A stretch of 64,000 nucleotides of DNA from Ciona intestinalis (lineage: Eukaryota > Chordata > Ascidiacea > Phlebobranchia > Cionidae). The position numbers and the translations under genes were made by a program. This document shows, one piece after another, positions 1 to 42,100 of this stretch; position 1 is the stretch's first letter, and each line of letters begins with the position of its first letter. Where the stretch lies: assembly GCF_000224145.3 (NCBI RefSeq), contig NC_020172.2:2131962-2195961 (forward strand), read 5' to 3'. The notes under the pieces are model-generated. The model ran no database searches, was not told where the DNA came from, and worked only from the letters and a program-made list of their open reading frames with translations.

Positions 1-671
1 TAAATATCTTGGCCATCAACAAGGGTCTATGCGAGTTGTTAGGATACGGTTTTATAATTCCTTCAATGTTCTTTGTTTGCTAGCAAATAGGGCGAAAAAT
101 TAAAATGAAAAGGTGTCCTATCTTTACATTCTAAATATAAGAAACGCTTTTCTGACGTGCAACATAATGCTGCTGGCTTTAATAAACTAACACACGTATG
201 CTGCATACAACAATAACTGTCGGGTATTACCACTTATATACACAATGCTTACAATTAACTGCTATACACCAACTGAACGTACATGTTTACCTAGCTGCAA
301 TACAGCCGGGAGTCGTAGCAGCGCTTTACACGTTGATTACCATTAAACCTGCCGCGTGCTGTAATACAATATGTAGTAACCATTATAGCAAGTAAAACTA
401 TGTAAAACTAAGTCGGTGTAGCTTACTGGGAAACTTAGTACCAAAACACCAATTTATCATTAAATGTTAGACAGATTTCCGCTAGCACGATCTAGTTATA
501 CCATACTACAGGAAATAAAAATTAAATGAATAATTCTGAGACTATTTACCCTCTAATTACGAGCCACAACAGTCATTATAAAACAGTTCTCTGATGACAA
601 GCCACAACAGTCATTATAAAATTAGTAAGTTTTAAAACACAATGCTCATATATTTTATATATTTATATATA

Positions 672-858
672 TAGTAGGGTGGGGGAAGATGGGACACCTA
701 TTCATTGTCACATTTGGTAGTAAACAAAGATCATTCAAAAAATAAATATAAAACCGTATTCTCACGACTCCTATACACTGTTGTTAATTGTTTAAAATTC
801 GATCAGGATATTGGGATAATATGTGCTAAAGGTGTCCCGTCTTTCTCCACACTACTAT
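672..858. mobile_element. MITE-like element with inverted termini
   Basis: About 187 bp starting TAGTAGGGTGGGGGAAGATG and ending AGGTGTCCCGTC...CACACTACTA, which are imperfect inverted repeats of about 28 bp. The interior contains TTTGGTAGTAAACAAAGA and TTGTTAATTGTTTAAAA, shared by all other copies in the window. There is no coding capacity, so it is non-autonomous. A truncated reverse copy occupies about 30-125. Confidence 0.85.
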
Positions 859-1093
859 AACGTTATAAGATAGTCTTATCATTGAGCAATTTAATTCATC
901 GCAAACAGTTTATATTATATACCATTCATGAAACTAATTTACAATGCTACTTACGCCGTTTCAAGTCTACATACGCGATGTTTTATGCGGAAGACACCCA
1001 GACGATTTTCGTACGTAATGTTTGTGAGGCGCCGCTTACCCACAAACACTAGATATTTCTCTTTATATACAAAGCGATCATGCGTTTACAAAT

Positions 1094-1207
1094 TTACTCT
1101 GGCTTCTCTTCAGCGCATGATTCTTTCGCCTTTTACTAAAGAATTCCGTGGAGGGGAGCATTTCAATGAGTCTTTAACTATTTTTCTACACCCGACTTAG
1201 GTCGGGA
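1094..1207 (+). ncRNA. U5: U5 spliceosomal snRNA gene
   Basis: The RNA is a core part of the U5 and U4/U6.U5 snRNPs and holds the exon ends during both splicing steps. The sequence starts near TTACTCTGG, matching the usual U5 start ATACTCTGG. It has the invariant loop I (CGCCTTTTACT, 1127-1137) closed by TTCTTT/AAAGAA, followed by TTCCGTGGAG as in vertebrate U5. A U-rich Sm-type site (CTATTTTTCTA, about 1178-1188) comes next, then a perfect 6-bp terminal hairpin CCCGAC-TTAG-GTCGGG. Length (about 114 nt) fits the family. The intact loop and both stems argue against a decayed pseudogene. I could not identify a proximal sequence element with certainty. A 90-codon ORF crosses it (928-1200) and should not be called coding. 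Confidence 0.9.
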
Positions 1208-1532
1208 TCTCTAATTAATAATCAAGCCAGAAAGTGAAATTCTGTTCATAGGTTATCTGGCATTGAAAATAACTCCACTGTTACTAAGACTGTGGCGACA
1301 CCGCAACGGATAGGGAATAAGTGACGTTCATTCTAATAACAATGGTGAATTGCAGTTAAAGTTGGAATATAGTAAAATTAAACACTGATTTAATTTAACA
1401 AATGGAATGAAAGAATTAAAAAAGCAGTTTAAAAAAATGTCAGTGCATAACAAAATGAGTTACCATAAATTATTATCATTTTTAGTTTAATATTTTTATA
1501 AAAAAAGCTTAATATGTAGTTTATTGTTGATT

Positions 1533-30970
<29,438 letters not shown>

Positions 30971-33178
30971 TCTGATTCTATTCCCAATGGGTTATAAAAT
31001 GTTTCAGCTAATCCTGTAAAAAAAATAAAAAAAACTTTTCAAGGGTATTGTTGAAACATGTATATATAGTAAGGTGGGGGAGATGGGACACTTTTTTATT
31101 CTATTTTCCCGTCTCATTTTGGTAGTAAACATTCAAAGAATTATAAAATCGTATCTTCACGACTCCGTTAGATTGTTATTATTTGTTTAAAACAAGATCA
31201 TGATATTTAGATGGTTTTTGCTAAAGTATAAGGTGTCCCGTCTTTTTCCACTCTACTATAGATGGCATATATTTATTACGTTATTAGTCTGTAAGATCAC
31301 AATTACGAAGGACGACAGATAATGTTGCAGAGTAATGGGGATACCATTAGCATATCCAATATTTTATTTACCCAATATATAACTCTGTAAATATTCTTTG
31401 TTTACCACCAAATTCGACGATAAAACAAAATAAAAACATGTTTCATCTTATTTTAACAGCAACTCGGCGGTCGTTAAATCACGCTCTCGGTCGAAACATG
31501 AAAGGTTTATAATGAAATAAACCGCAACAGCGTTTCACATAAAGTATACCGATGTGAACATTTACATAACGTATCAGAAAACCGCTATATTAATACATTT
31601 TCTATTTATACTGTCGCTTTTCTGTCACCCTATATATACCAGACAGGTTTATTGTTTAACAGAATCTGTCCAACCTTGAGAGTCCAACACATACGGCTCT
31701 GGTATATACATAAGATACACTATTTTCTCGTCCCATTTGGTATTGACAAAGAACATTCAAACATTTATAAAACTACATCCTCCTATAGGCCGTTGTTAAT
31801 TGTTTAAAACACCATTAGGATTCTATGTACTAAAGGTGTCCCGTCCTCCCCCATCCTCTACTATAAGTTTTGTTGCTAAACTTTACGATGTAGAAGTAAA
31901 TTTGTGCGGTGCCTGCGTAAAGTAATCGGCAATCATTGGTTACCAAAACTAGAACTGGTACGAAATGACCACATTACAAAAAAATCTCTGAAATCAAATA
32001 ATCTGCACCAAGAGGCAGGCCCACAATATTTTAAAAATAACTTCTTTCACTGACAAAGCCTTGCCTACATACAGAATTAGAACATGGCTGCACTTTACGA
32101 CCACGATTTACTTGCACAGTTTGGAAATACATGCATGAGACCAGCAAGCCCAGGCTTGCTTAGTCAGCTATTACATTGGTTTATTAGATCAGTAAACATC
32201 GTTTTACAACGTTCTGATTATTTTGTGTGGGTACACCTACGCGGCTTGTTTAAATTCTGACATTTTTAATGATCAGCGAAACAAACAAATTGGAAAGAAT
32301 ACCTTGTTAATTTTTACGCCAGTATTGTAAGCTCAAACAATGCTGCTGTTTATTATGCCATATATTATGTAAGGCTGAGTAAGCTACGCGGCGTTTATTC
32401 TTGAAAAAAGTCTGTTCTGCTCTATAACACACCCATATTGTCAAAACCTACTATAATTCTGATATTAGTATTAGTAGTAGTATAAACTAACGAAATTATA
32501 CGCAAAGCTATTGCGACCTATCGTCTACAACCAACGGTTATCTAGTTACACAAATACATGCAGCAACTCCCTAGTGTAACATTGCGATACTGTAGTGAAT
32601 TCTTGGCTAAACACCCACAACATAAAATGGGTATGTACACCAGCTAAGTAAGCGTTAGTTCCTAACCGCCACAGTGATAAATTGTCTCCAGGGATTCTAG
32701 ACAGACAACGTTTTACACAGTGCTCTCTTATACGCCGCATGCTTACTCAATTATAACAGGTTTTCTTATACACTGGACACACATGGTAAACTCATACACC
32801 TCATGCTCACTATCAAGTTATAACACGGATGACACGCTAACAAAAAAAAACATTTCACAACAGAACACACAATTTAAAAGTATTACTGATTGTATTTAGG
32901 AAACTTTTAAGAGAGATTGGGAAACAAACTTTAAACGTGAACTTAGTCAGTGCATCTGAATTATTCTCTTACGCCTGAGAGACACGGGTTGAATATATAA
33001 TGTTGTTGCAGTCAGGTATATTATAAGTCCTAACAAGGCCTTTTGGCTATTGTTTGTTTTGCTATTTTAACATCACACTTACACTTACAGAATGAAGAAA
33101 CTGACAATAGTTGAATTTTACCAGATAAAACAACATCACGTATGGATCGGGTAATTGCCTAAATAAATTAACACATGA
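30971..33178. other. Gene-free spacer between the GH31 gene and GFM1
   Basis: It holds three copies of the inverted-repeat MITE-like family (30630-30803, 31066-31260 and a truncated copy at about 31700-31864) and one dispersed 71-bp unit (about 32730-32832). The GH31 promoter should be at its left edge. I saw no convincing TATA box or start signal and no coding exon on either strand. Confidence 0.6.
31066..31260. mobile_element. MITE-like element with both termini
   Basis: It starts AGTAAGGTGGGGGAGATGGG and ends AGGTGTCCCGTC with TTTTTCCACTCTACTATA. The interior has TTTTGGTAGTAAACATTC and the conserved GTTTAAAACAAGATCATG. Confidence 0.85.
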
Positions 33179-36100
33179 TCAGCGTTTTCGACCACCAGCT
33201 TTTTTCTTAGGAGGAGCAGCGGTGGCTTCTTGAGCTTTTCTAATAAGATCATCTTGTACGTCTTCCCTGCATGGCTGGTAACGACAAAACTCCATGGCGT
33301 ATTCACCCTTGCCCTGAACGAGTAATAAAGCAAAATGATCATTATGAAGTCATAAGTGCATAGGTTTGGGTAAAATCGTTCCATTTTGTAGTAAACAAAG
33401 ATTATTTACAGAATTATTTACCCCCATCCGCACTATTTGCAGCCAACCTACTATTGTTACTTTAAATTGCTTCGTAACGAAGAAGTTCAGGAGTCAATAG
33501 GTTTACATTAACGAAGTTTTGATCGTAGACTGCCTCATGTGGTCAATGATTAAGTGCTTTCGTATAATCTGTACTCTGCCTCACACTAATCTAATCTAAA
33601 TATAAGCGTTTTTTAACCTATTGCCATTCTAACTTGTATTTCTTAGATGCCCAGCTAAAGATTCACGACAAAATGGCATTTTTTACAATAACAGATTCTG
33701 ATCGAGCCTTACTGAGATGATTTAGCCTACTCAGTTAAATAGAAATAATATTTATTATAACAGGACCACGGCTGGACAGTGGGCATGAGCTATAAGAATA
33801 CACACTGCGAATATTATTTTTATCCAAATCGCGTTTTAACGACCGCCATTTTGCTGGTAACGTCCGTATTATTATCGTTTTAATTAATATGGTCGCCGTT
33901 GTCGTGATAAAAATAAATAGATGCATGTAGGGGATATTTTGTATCATTGAGACATAAGGCTTCATGCACTCATTAACATAGACCAAAAATAGGGGTCGTA
34001 GGTTCGAATCCTAGCTCCAGTAGTTAACACTCACCTCGGTTACAGATCTCAACTCTGACGCATATCCAAACATGTCGTTCAGCGGTACGTCACAGTTGAT
34101 TGTGACGTAATCAGTATCTACATCCTGGTCGCTGATCGTTCCTTTTCGTTTGGTGATGCTAGAGAGCACAGCGCTTTGAAATTCAACCGGGGCGCTAACT
34201 TCGACCGACATAATCGGTTCCTGTATAATCTTGTTTGATCTGGCATAAGCTGGAACGTAATATGTGGGTTATGAAGGGGTGTTATGTTGTATTAGTTTAA
34301 AACAATTTATTACACTACTTTGGTCTGGAGTAAGCACTTACGTCTTAACCGCTATGTAGTGATAAAATTGTCTCTAGAGATTCGAGTTATAAAGTTTTAC
34401 ATATTTGCTTATAACTACCGTTGTAACTTTATCTTTGCCGCATGACTATTATCGCATTGAGTTTTAACATGGGCGTAATTTTATACCCCAGACACACCTG
34501 GTATATTAAATGCTCACCTTGCTCAGCAGCACCTTGTGCGGCCAAACGAAAAGCAATGTCAGAAGAATCCACCATATGATGAGCTCCGTCCTCTACCACG
34601 AACCTCACACCCATCACACGAGCGCCAACTAACGGCCCCTTTTCACACGAATCTTCCAAGAATCCCTGGTACGAAAAACATGCATAGTGAAAAAGTGATG
34701 TGGATTTTTGGTAAAGGGCACGTCATGTGTGTTTGTTGTATAGGAAGAGACCTATGTTATTACTCAACAGTGGACATGAGGTCCAAAAATGTATAAAACG
34801 ACTTCGATTCGATTTCGACAGCGAGCGTGAAAGCCCCTTACAAACTTACCTTCTTTATAGCAGACATATAATTCCTCGGGACATTGGTTCCAACAGTTTT
34901 GTCCAAGAATTCAAGCTCAGTATTTCTTTCTTCGGGTAACGGCTGCATAGAAATACTGATATTTAGTTTATTAAATGAATGTAACTTTATTGTTTCATAA
35001 CACTTCGTGTCCGCTTATTTATCACATAGGTTGTTTTCTGTATGGTTTACAATTAAAAAAAAACCTATTAGTGATAACTGAGTTAGATAAATTGTTGTTC
35101 ATCGTCTTGTCACATGCACACACAGTGGTAGCAGCGTCAAGTTTCGAACCAGTAATGCTAGAGGCAGGGACGCTCACCACTGGGCCGGTGGGCGGTACTA
35201 CAGAATAAAGGCAATTATACCTCAATGTAACCGACAAGACGACCGAACTGTCCAGCTCCACCAGATTGTCGTTTATGTGTGTAGTCGAATCTGGGAATTT
35301 AATATAAAGCCAATTATTTTAATGAAAATCATAAATTAAGTATTAAAACACACTAGCATGGGAATTAAAACAAAAATGTGTCACAATAAAAGTTGCGTCG
35401 GAATTCGTATAACGTATTTGCACAAATCCGTGTAAAGTAACATATACGAATATTAGGGCAAGATAATAAACATTCTATTCTGCAATGGTAAGGTGCTTTG
35501 ACGGGGTTTGCCAGGGAATCTGGGGTTTAGGAGAGAGTTGGCCCATTACCCAACACTCAGAAAATAATTACCACGATTTTAGTGGTTGACAAAAGTGCTG
35601 ACTACTAACAATTAAAATTAACGGTTAGGTGAACTAAGTTTTTGCTGCATATATCCAAACAAAACGATTGCAGCGCTGGGCTATGTGGCGAGTTAGAGCG
35701 TTTATACAGCAAATAGAAACCGTGTGGATATGGTACAGTGACAGTCTGACAGCTTTTAACGAAACATATTGTCACTAGAGAATTAGTGAACACAATGCTA
35801 ATAAAATATGCACAAATATTGATATCGTGAACTTTATAAAAAGCTAAACGAGATGACTTTATTAGGTCTTTGCAAAGTTTAGCATTTATAGGTCATCACG
35901 TAATACTATACATGCGTGTAATCTAATGAGCCAACTCAAGTTTAAAGTCCCTTGTCGTGCCTTAGTGCTGGCAGTGTCATCCACTTTGAACATATCCTAC
36001 TGCCGCTACTGGTGATATATCCAGTAGGCGTTGTGTAATTGATTTATTGCTGACAATACCATTCTAAATAGTCTCTAGTGAAAGAACTAAATGACTAAGC

Positions 36101-39100
36101 CACCCAAGATCATTAACAGTTTAGCAATTAAATAAGACGCTGTGCTGTTTAACCCGTTATTTCAAAAACACGTAAGCAATAGTGACGTATAACAGCGACT
36201 ATTCCGTGTCATTTTGGTTTAAAATAAATAAGTTTCTGTCACCATAGGTCAATAGAGAAGTCGCGTAATATTGAACTATGTTGTCACACAGAAATACATT
36301 ACGTGGCCAAAATATTGTTAGTGTAAACAACTTGCTACGTCATATGACGTCACATGCGTTCTATAAATGGATCACTCAGCAAAAAACAACGTCAAAAGTG
36401 AATCAAAAATATGTTGACTAATTAACTTTAAAAAAAAATGGAGTTTAAAAATTCGGCGCTAATGCAGTATGAAATCATAGGGTATGAGAATAATTAAAGA
36501 ATTAAACAAGATTCGTGAATAATTGCTGACTATGACGTCATAATCCGACAATTTTCCCGAGAGACGTCGAAGACGATAGATTTCTCACACGTGACCTTAC
36601 GATTGTAAAATAAATACGGAGCTAAATTAACTTCGTTAATAATGTATCTATAAGTCGATCCCACGATACTACTAAAACGTTATGTCATTTTTGCGGATTT
36701 TTGGTTCATTTTGAAGCATTATTCTTTTATTTAAAATTCACCGTATAGTAGGGTGGGGGAAGATAGAACACTTTTCCTTCTATTTTCTCGTCCAATTAGG
36801 ATTAAACAAAGAACATTCAAAGATTTATAAAATCGCATGCTCGTCAGGCCTATAGACCGTTGTTATTTCTTGAAAACACGATCAGAATATTTGGACCTTA
36901 TGTGCTGAAGGTGTCCCGTCTTCTCCCACCCTATCTTTAACTAAGTCGATTCCACGGGTACACAGAAAAGGGTGTTACCAGGACACTTTAAAACTACAAA
37001 CCATAGATTAACACTGAAAATATTCTACTTTTTTAATAAGTTTTCCCTACATTAATCAGTGGAAACACACACGAATAATTGGATCACGGAACACTAAAAA
37101 ATAGGAAGGTTAAAAAAAATACACGGAAACACTAAAAAAACTGACAGTCTGTTTCGTTGGCAAGGGGTTGATGCGTGGAAAAGTAATCGAATCTAAGCTT
37201 GTCGTTTCACATTAAATATGCACGAAGAGAAATTCTAGCAGTATATAAGCAAGCAACATACACCACATGTCAGTGGCAGACTGTCAAAGGGTTGGCAATA
37301 TAAGCCAAGTACCTGTGTGTGGGTAGACATTCGATATTATGGGCGGTGGCGTAGGGTGGGAGATTTGGTTGGGCGGGATTAAATGTATGTTTTAGGGATT
37401 AGAAATACCGAGAACTAATAGTGGTGTTTATTCCGGTGTAATATTTTTTCTTTAGTGGGTGCAGGTATTTATATAGAGCGGGGTTTGTGTTTCAATGTTC
37501 GAAGAACATGATTTGCCCATTAATATCATATCGGGGTGCAGTGGTGATAGGTCTATAACTCTATACCCTAGGCGTGCCTTCCCGCAGAACCTCATCCACG
37601 TATAAAGAATATGAAATAAGGGTAAAATACGGCATAAGCCAACACGAGTATTAATATAAAGTCTTGGGTTCAATACATGACAAAACCTGCGTGTATTTAG
37701 TAAGTGTGTTAAGCTGGATATAAAGTAAAGGTGCTGCTTTTTACGATTTAGTTTTTGAAAAATTGGCAGATAAGACTTTCTAAGTATGTTTAAACACACA
37801 ATGACAATGAGACCGTTACCTCAAATTTACTTTTGTAGACAAATTTTAGCAGCAAAAATGTCAAAAACGTTTGCTATCCTATTGTGCTGTGTTATGGTAA
37901 CGATTGAGGGGAAGTACCTAACTTCAATGAACAATGTTTATAAAGATAAGCAGATGGAATTTGGCGTTAGAGAAAAAACGGGTAAGTCGATTTTAAACGT
38001 GCTGCTGCTGTTGTAACAACGTTTTAACCAGATAGAGCGATTTTTAATGTTTTAAATGATAAAAAAATAGGTGAGTCTGACGTATAAGTACGAAATTTTG
38101 CGTACAAACGGTTAGCGAAATATATTTTTAGTTATCCCCGAAGTGGTATTCGAATCGTAGCAGCGTTAGATAAACAATCCCGTATTTCTAGAATGCCCAG
38201 CAATTGTGACGAAAGTTTTATCTGATCTTCTGGTATCTGAGTACAACAGGTTGCTCCCGACCAATCCGATCTTCTATACCAAGTCACGTGTCATTGACGC
38301 TGTGTGCCAGGTAAGTAATAGAAATACAATAACAAATAATTTTATAATTTAAAGGGAGTATTAATTTTATCTAACACTCATACGAAACTTTAGCAACAAT
38401 AAATTTCTCCGCGGCTTGAAAAATTTATGCTTGTTTGCATATATATTAAACTAAATTTCGGGAATTTTTGCAGAAAAATGACCTCAGCGAATGTTCGGTA
38501 ACGTTAGAGTTGTCATGCAGAAGATCAAATGGTAGAACATGCAGTGCTGGCGATTATTCACCGGTAAGAATTATTGCTATGTATAGGTCGGGGTAACATG
38601 GGTATCTTTAGCACATAATGTCCCATATTTCCTAAGGGTGTCTTATTTTTTCTTTTCTTGTAACAATTAACAACGGTCCATTTAGAGTCGTGAGATCACG
38701 GTTATATATATATCTGTATTTTATAACGGGCACGTTGGATAATGAAATTTTATACATTTGGAATTTATTTGATATGTCCTTTGTACTGTGGAACATTTTA
38801 GCTTGATGTTTAGAATGAATGAATGAATGAATGAATGAATGAATGAATGAATGAATGAATGAATGAATGAATGAATGAATGTACCTTATTAATCCTCGCG
38901 TGGCGGGGTAAAGATTCTCGTTAGTCGTTTATAACACGGGTGTTCTGTTTTGTACATTTCTGCCTGCTAGGTTTTATAATTTCAGACTTACAGTTTATTT
39001 ATAATTTTTTAGATGACGCAAATTTGTAACGGTGTTATCGACCTCACAAGTGGTTCTATTACGTCACAACTAGAGTGCAGATCAGCAGATGATAATTATT

Positions 39101-42100
39101 TATCCTCGGATGTAGAAGATGCAGTGAGAGCCCTTGCACCTCCGAGAGGCGGGAGTTACGGACTCGGAGAAGTGAGGATCATGGACCACGCAGGAAGAGA
39201 ATATATGAAGAAGAAATGGGAAGATGATGAAGGAAACTTTCATCCATTTTAAGATTTGTTTCGGATTTGTGTGTTTTTCGTCAAGTAGAACAAAGTATTA
39301 TTATGTGTTTTAATATGGTGTGTAAATACAACAAGTTATAATATATACCACTTGTGAGTATTGTACTGGTGTTGGTGTACGTAGTTTAATGACACAGGCG
39401 TTCGTAAAAGCAGACCGACGCGTATAACACACTACAATATATGTCAGTCTATGACAGTCAAGATATATCAGACAAACTACATTAAAATGTTACCGAAGAA
39501 TATGGTTTGTAACGGGGTCGTATAATGTACACAACCTACTGAATCTATCACGAATTCAACTGCGCATAACCTACTGTGGTAAATTCTGCAGCACACGAGT
39601 AACAAACATAACGCAGGAATGCGTAATCATGCTTGGCATCAAAAACACAAAAAAAACATATTATTTGGCAAGTACTTTATAGAACAAAAGAACGTAACAT
39701 AGGCCAAAATAACCTTATCAAATTTACGAATAATGCTTGGGTCATGACTAAAAAGGTTGGCTACACTTAGGCTAACCAGGACGGCACAGCAGTTCAATAG
39801 ACACCAAGCGCTGTGATCAATTATGTCATCACAGGTAAAAACTTCGAAATTATGCTGACATGTACGAAACCCATTGTATATAACTTACATCCTGGTATAT
39901 AACATGCGTAAGTAAGAAACTTATTCTGTACAACCCATATCCTGGTTATAACAGACATTGTTACATAGCGCTGACAGCGCAGAACATACGAGCACTACCT
40001 TATAAGGTATCGGGGCTGAATACACAGTTTCGTGGGACTTTTGCACAAACCGCTCACATTTTTGTGGGGAGGAAATATAAACAGGTCGAATTTTAAGGGT
40101 AATCAAGCGAAACTGTAAACGTGAACTTAAGTTTTCAGTGCAAAATATTTGGTTTAGTGTGTTAGTTAGCTGGTTAGAATATGGGATATTATGTCCTAAC
40201 GGTATCCATCTTATTCCACAGTATATATAAGATTATGAAGCGAAACTGCAGTGAACTATAAAGTTGTGTGTAAACCATACTGGTTTCGCTGTTGTGTTTT
40301 TTGGTAAACCCCCTTAGCAAAGAACGATTAATTTGGGATTCAGGAATTAATTTACGTTTATTTTACTATTTTTATTCAAATTAGCGTATCCCCAGGATAT
40401 ATAACGAGTGTTGTTAATTGTTAAAAACAGAACTGTGAAATATGGGTTATTATGTGCTAACATCAGTATCCATCTTACCCCACAGAAACTAAGATTAACG
40501 AATATGGTATCAAGTTTTATCCTGAACTTACGAGAAAACAAGTGGTTTTAAACTTACGGGGCCACAGTTGACAGCCATCAGGTACCGCAAAGTGAAAAAT
40601 GAACGCCCCACCCACGAACCCCCACGTTGAACGTTTTTCACTTTAAGCGGGCTTCGGAATTAAAGTCAGCTTTTTAGGTTTTCGTTTCGAAACACAGTAT
40701 AGCTACTGGCAGTTAAAAATTGAAGTTATTTTTTTTAAAATTGAAGTTATTTTTTTGTTTTTAAACATTTTTTTCTGCTATTTGTTGCGAAAACATGTAT
40801 TCGTGTTGTTATATAGATATTTTCAGTCAAATGTTAATACTCAGTTGCCGTTATTTGATAAACAATTTGGCGCCGAGTTAGGTGTTTGTCAGATTTTGGA
40901 GTGGTTCTGAAATATAAGGTCTTGTTATATTTAAGCGTATTAATATTTTAGCACCGTTTACATTGACTGTTAGAATCATAAAGAAATGGTGAAACCTTTA
41001 CCAATTTACCAAACTTATTAAATTTTTGACGGAATCCTTAGTTTAATAATAAGTGATATCAAATATTAAACAAAATTAAAAGTCTATCACTCCCGAACTT
41101 TTTTAAAACATGCCTTTTTTTAGTATACTTTTTACATTTTAAAATGCTTACCGTATAGTTATAGTACTTTTAACAAAGTCTTAATTAATAACTTTTACTA
41201 TATTAATTGATTTGTCTATATTACCCGGAATCGCCCAAAAAAATATAAATACTTTTCAATGTTTAGGGGTTAAAACATTTTAACGCCGTATTTAAATAAA
41301 ATTAGAATGTCACTCGTTATCCGGTTGAGTTTGGTGTTGGCGCTATGGTTGGTGACGTCATCAAATGTGGAATCTAGAAGTTTCTACCCCAGTTACGTGT
41401 AAGCTTGCGTGATTCTATATGTAGTGCAAAAGTGAAGGACTCTCTAAATATGGTGTGAAAAAGTGACGGGCGCACATTATAACATAGGTGTTCTGTTTCA
41501 GCATGCACCTTGCGACGGTCGTTTATGAGTTTTCTGAATGAATGTCACCTATTTATCCTCGCATGGCGGGGAAACCACAGTCGCCATTATAACACGGTGT
41601 TTTAGTAAATGCATTTCGTCACAGTTACAGACCATTCGCAAGTTCCATTAGGTTGTATGAAAGCAGTCTGGGTGTTTGGGTAAAAGCCAAATCTGGCATA
41701 AATCCCAGATGCTTGACATGAACTTACCCCTATATAATATCACGGCACTGTACGAAAATGCAAATAAACGATATTAATTTTTTATATGGAGAGGCGGTCT
41801 ATTGCATATCTCTAGTACGTCGTGATGGAAAAAAATGTATTTTTTATTTAAAAAAAGGTTTAATCAGAATAAAAATTTCTAATTAGAATTTTAGAATTAA
41901 AAACGCATCTAATTGTTTTATTCACGTGATTGTGAAATGACGAAGAAGCTCATTGTTCCAAATAAATAATGACATTCGCGACAAGACAAACACGGTCAAA
42001 GCGGAATGAATCAGAATGCGCCGCGATCTACATGGGGGGAGTTTAGTGAAATTTACAATAAAATGAGAAAAATGCTCTGCTAGACCACAGCGACGTCTAA

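Noticed and set aside
928..1200. A 90-residue plus-strand ORF.
   Set aside because: It overlaps the U5 snRNA, has no recognisable protein motif, and its 3' end lies in the snRNA terminal hairpin.
33030..33050. GGCCTTTTGGCTA matching the 5' region of U2 snRNA.
   Set aside because: Only 13 bases match; the following AAGATCAAGTG part of U2 is missing.
33985..34022. GGTTCGAATCC, a tRNA T-arm-like sequence, in a GFM1 intron.
   Set aside because: The acceptor and D arms do not fold and the T stem has mismatches; it is more likely a SINE or tRNA fragment.
33179..35290. A separate EF-G C-terminal gene or pseudogene apart from the one at 47-52 kb.
   Set aside because: The exon ending at 47254 (…SKVL, phase 2) joins 35290 (FDYTHKRQ) exactly in phase, and the two sets of exons never overlap in the protein.
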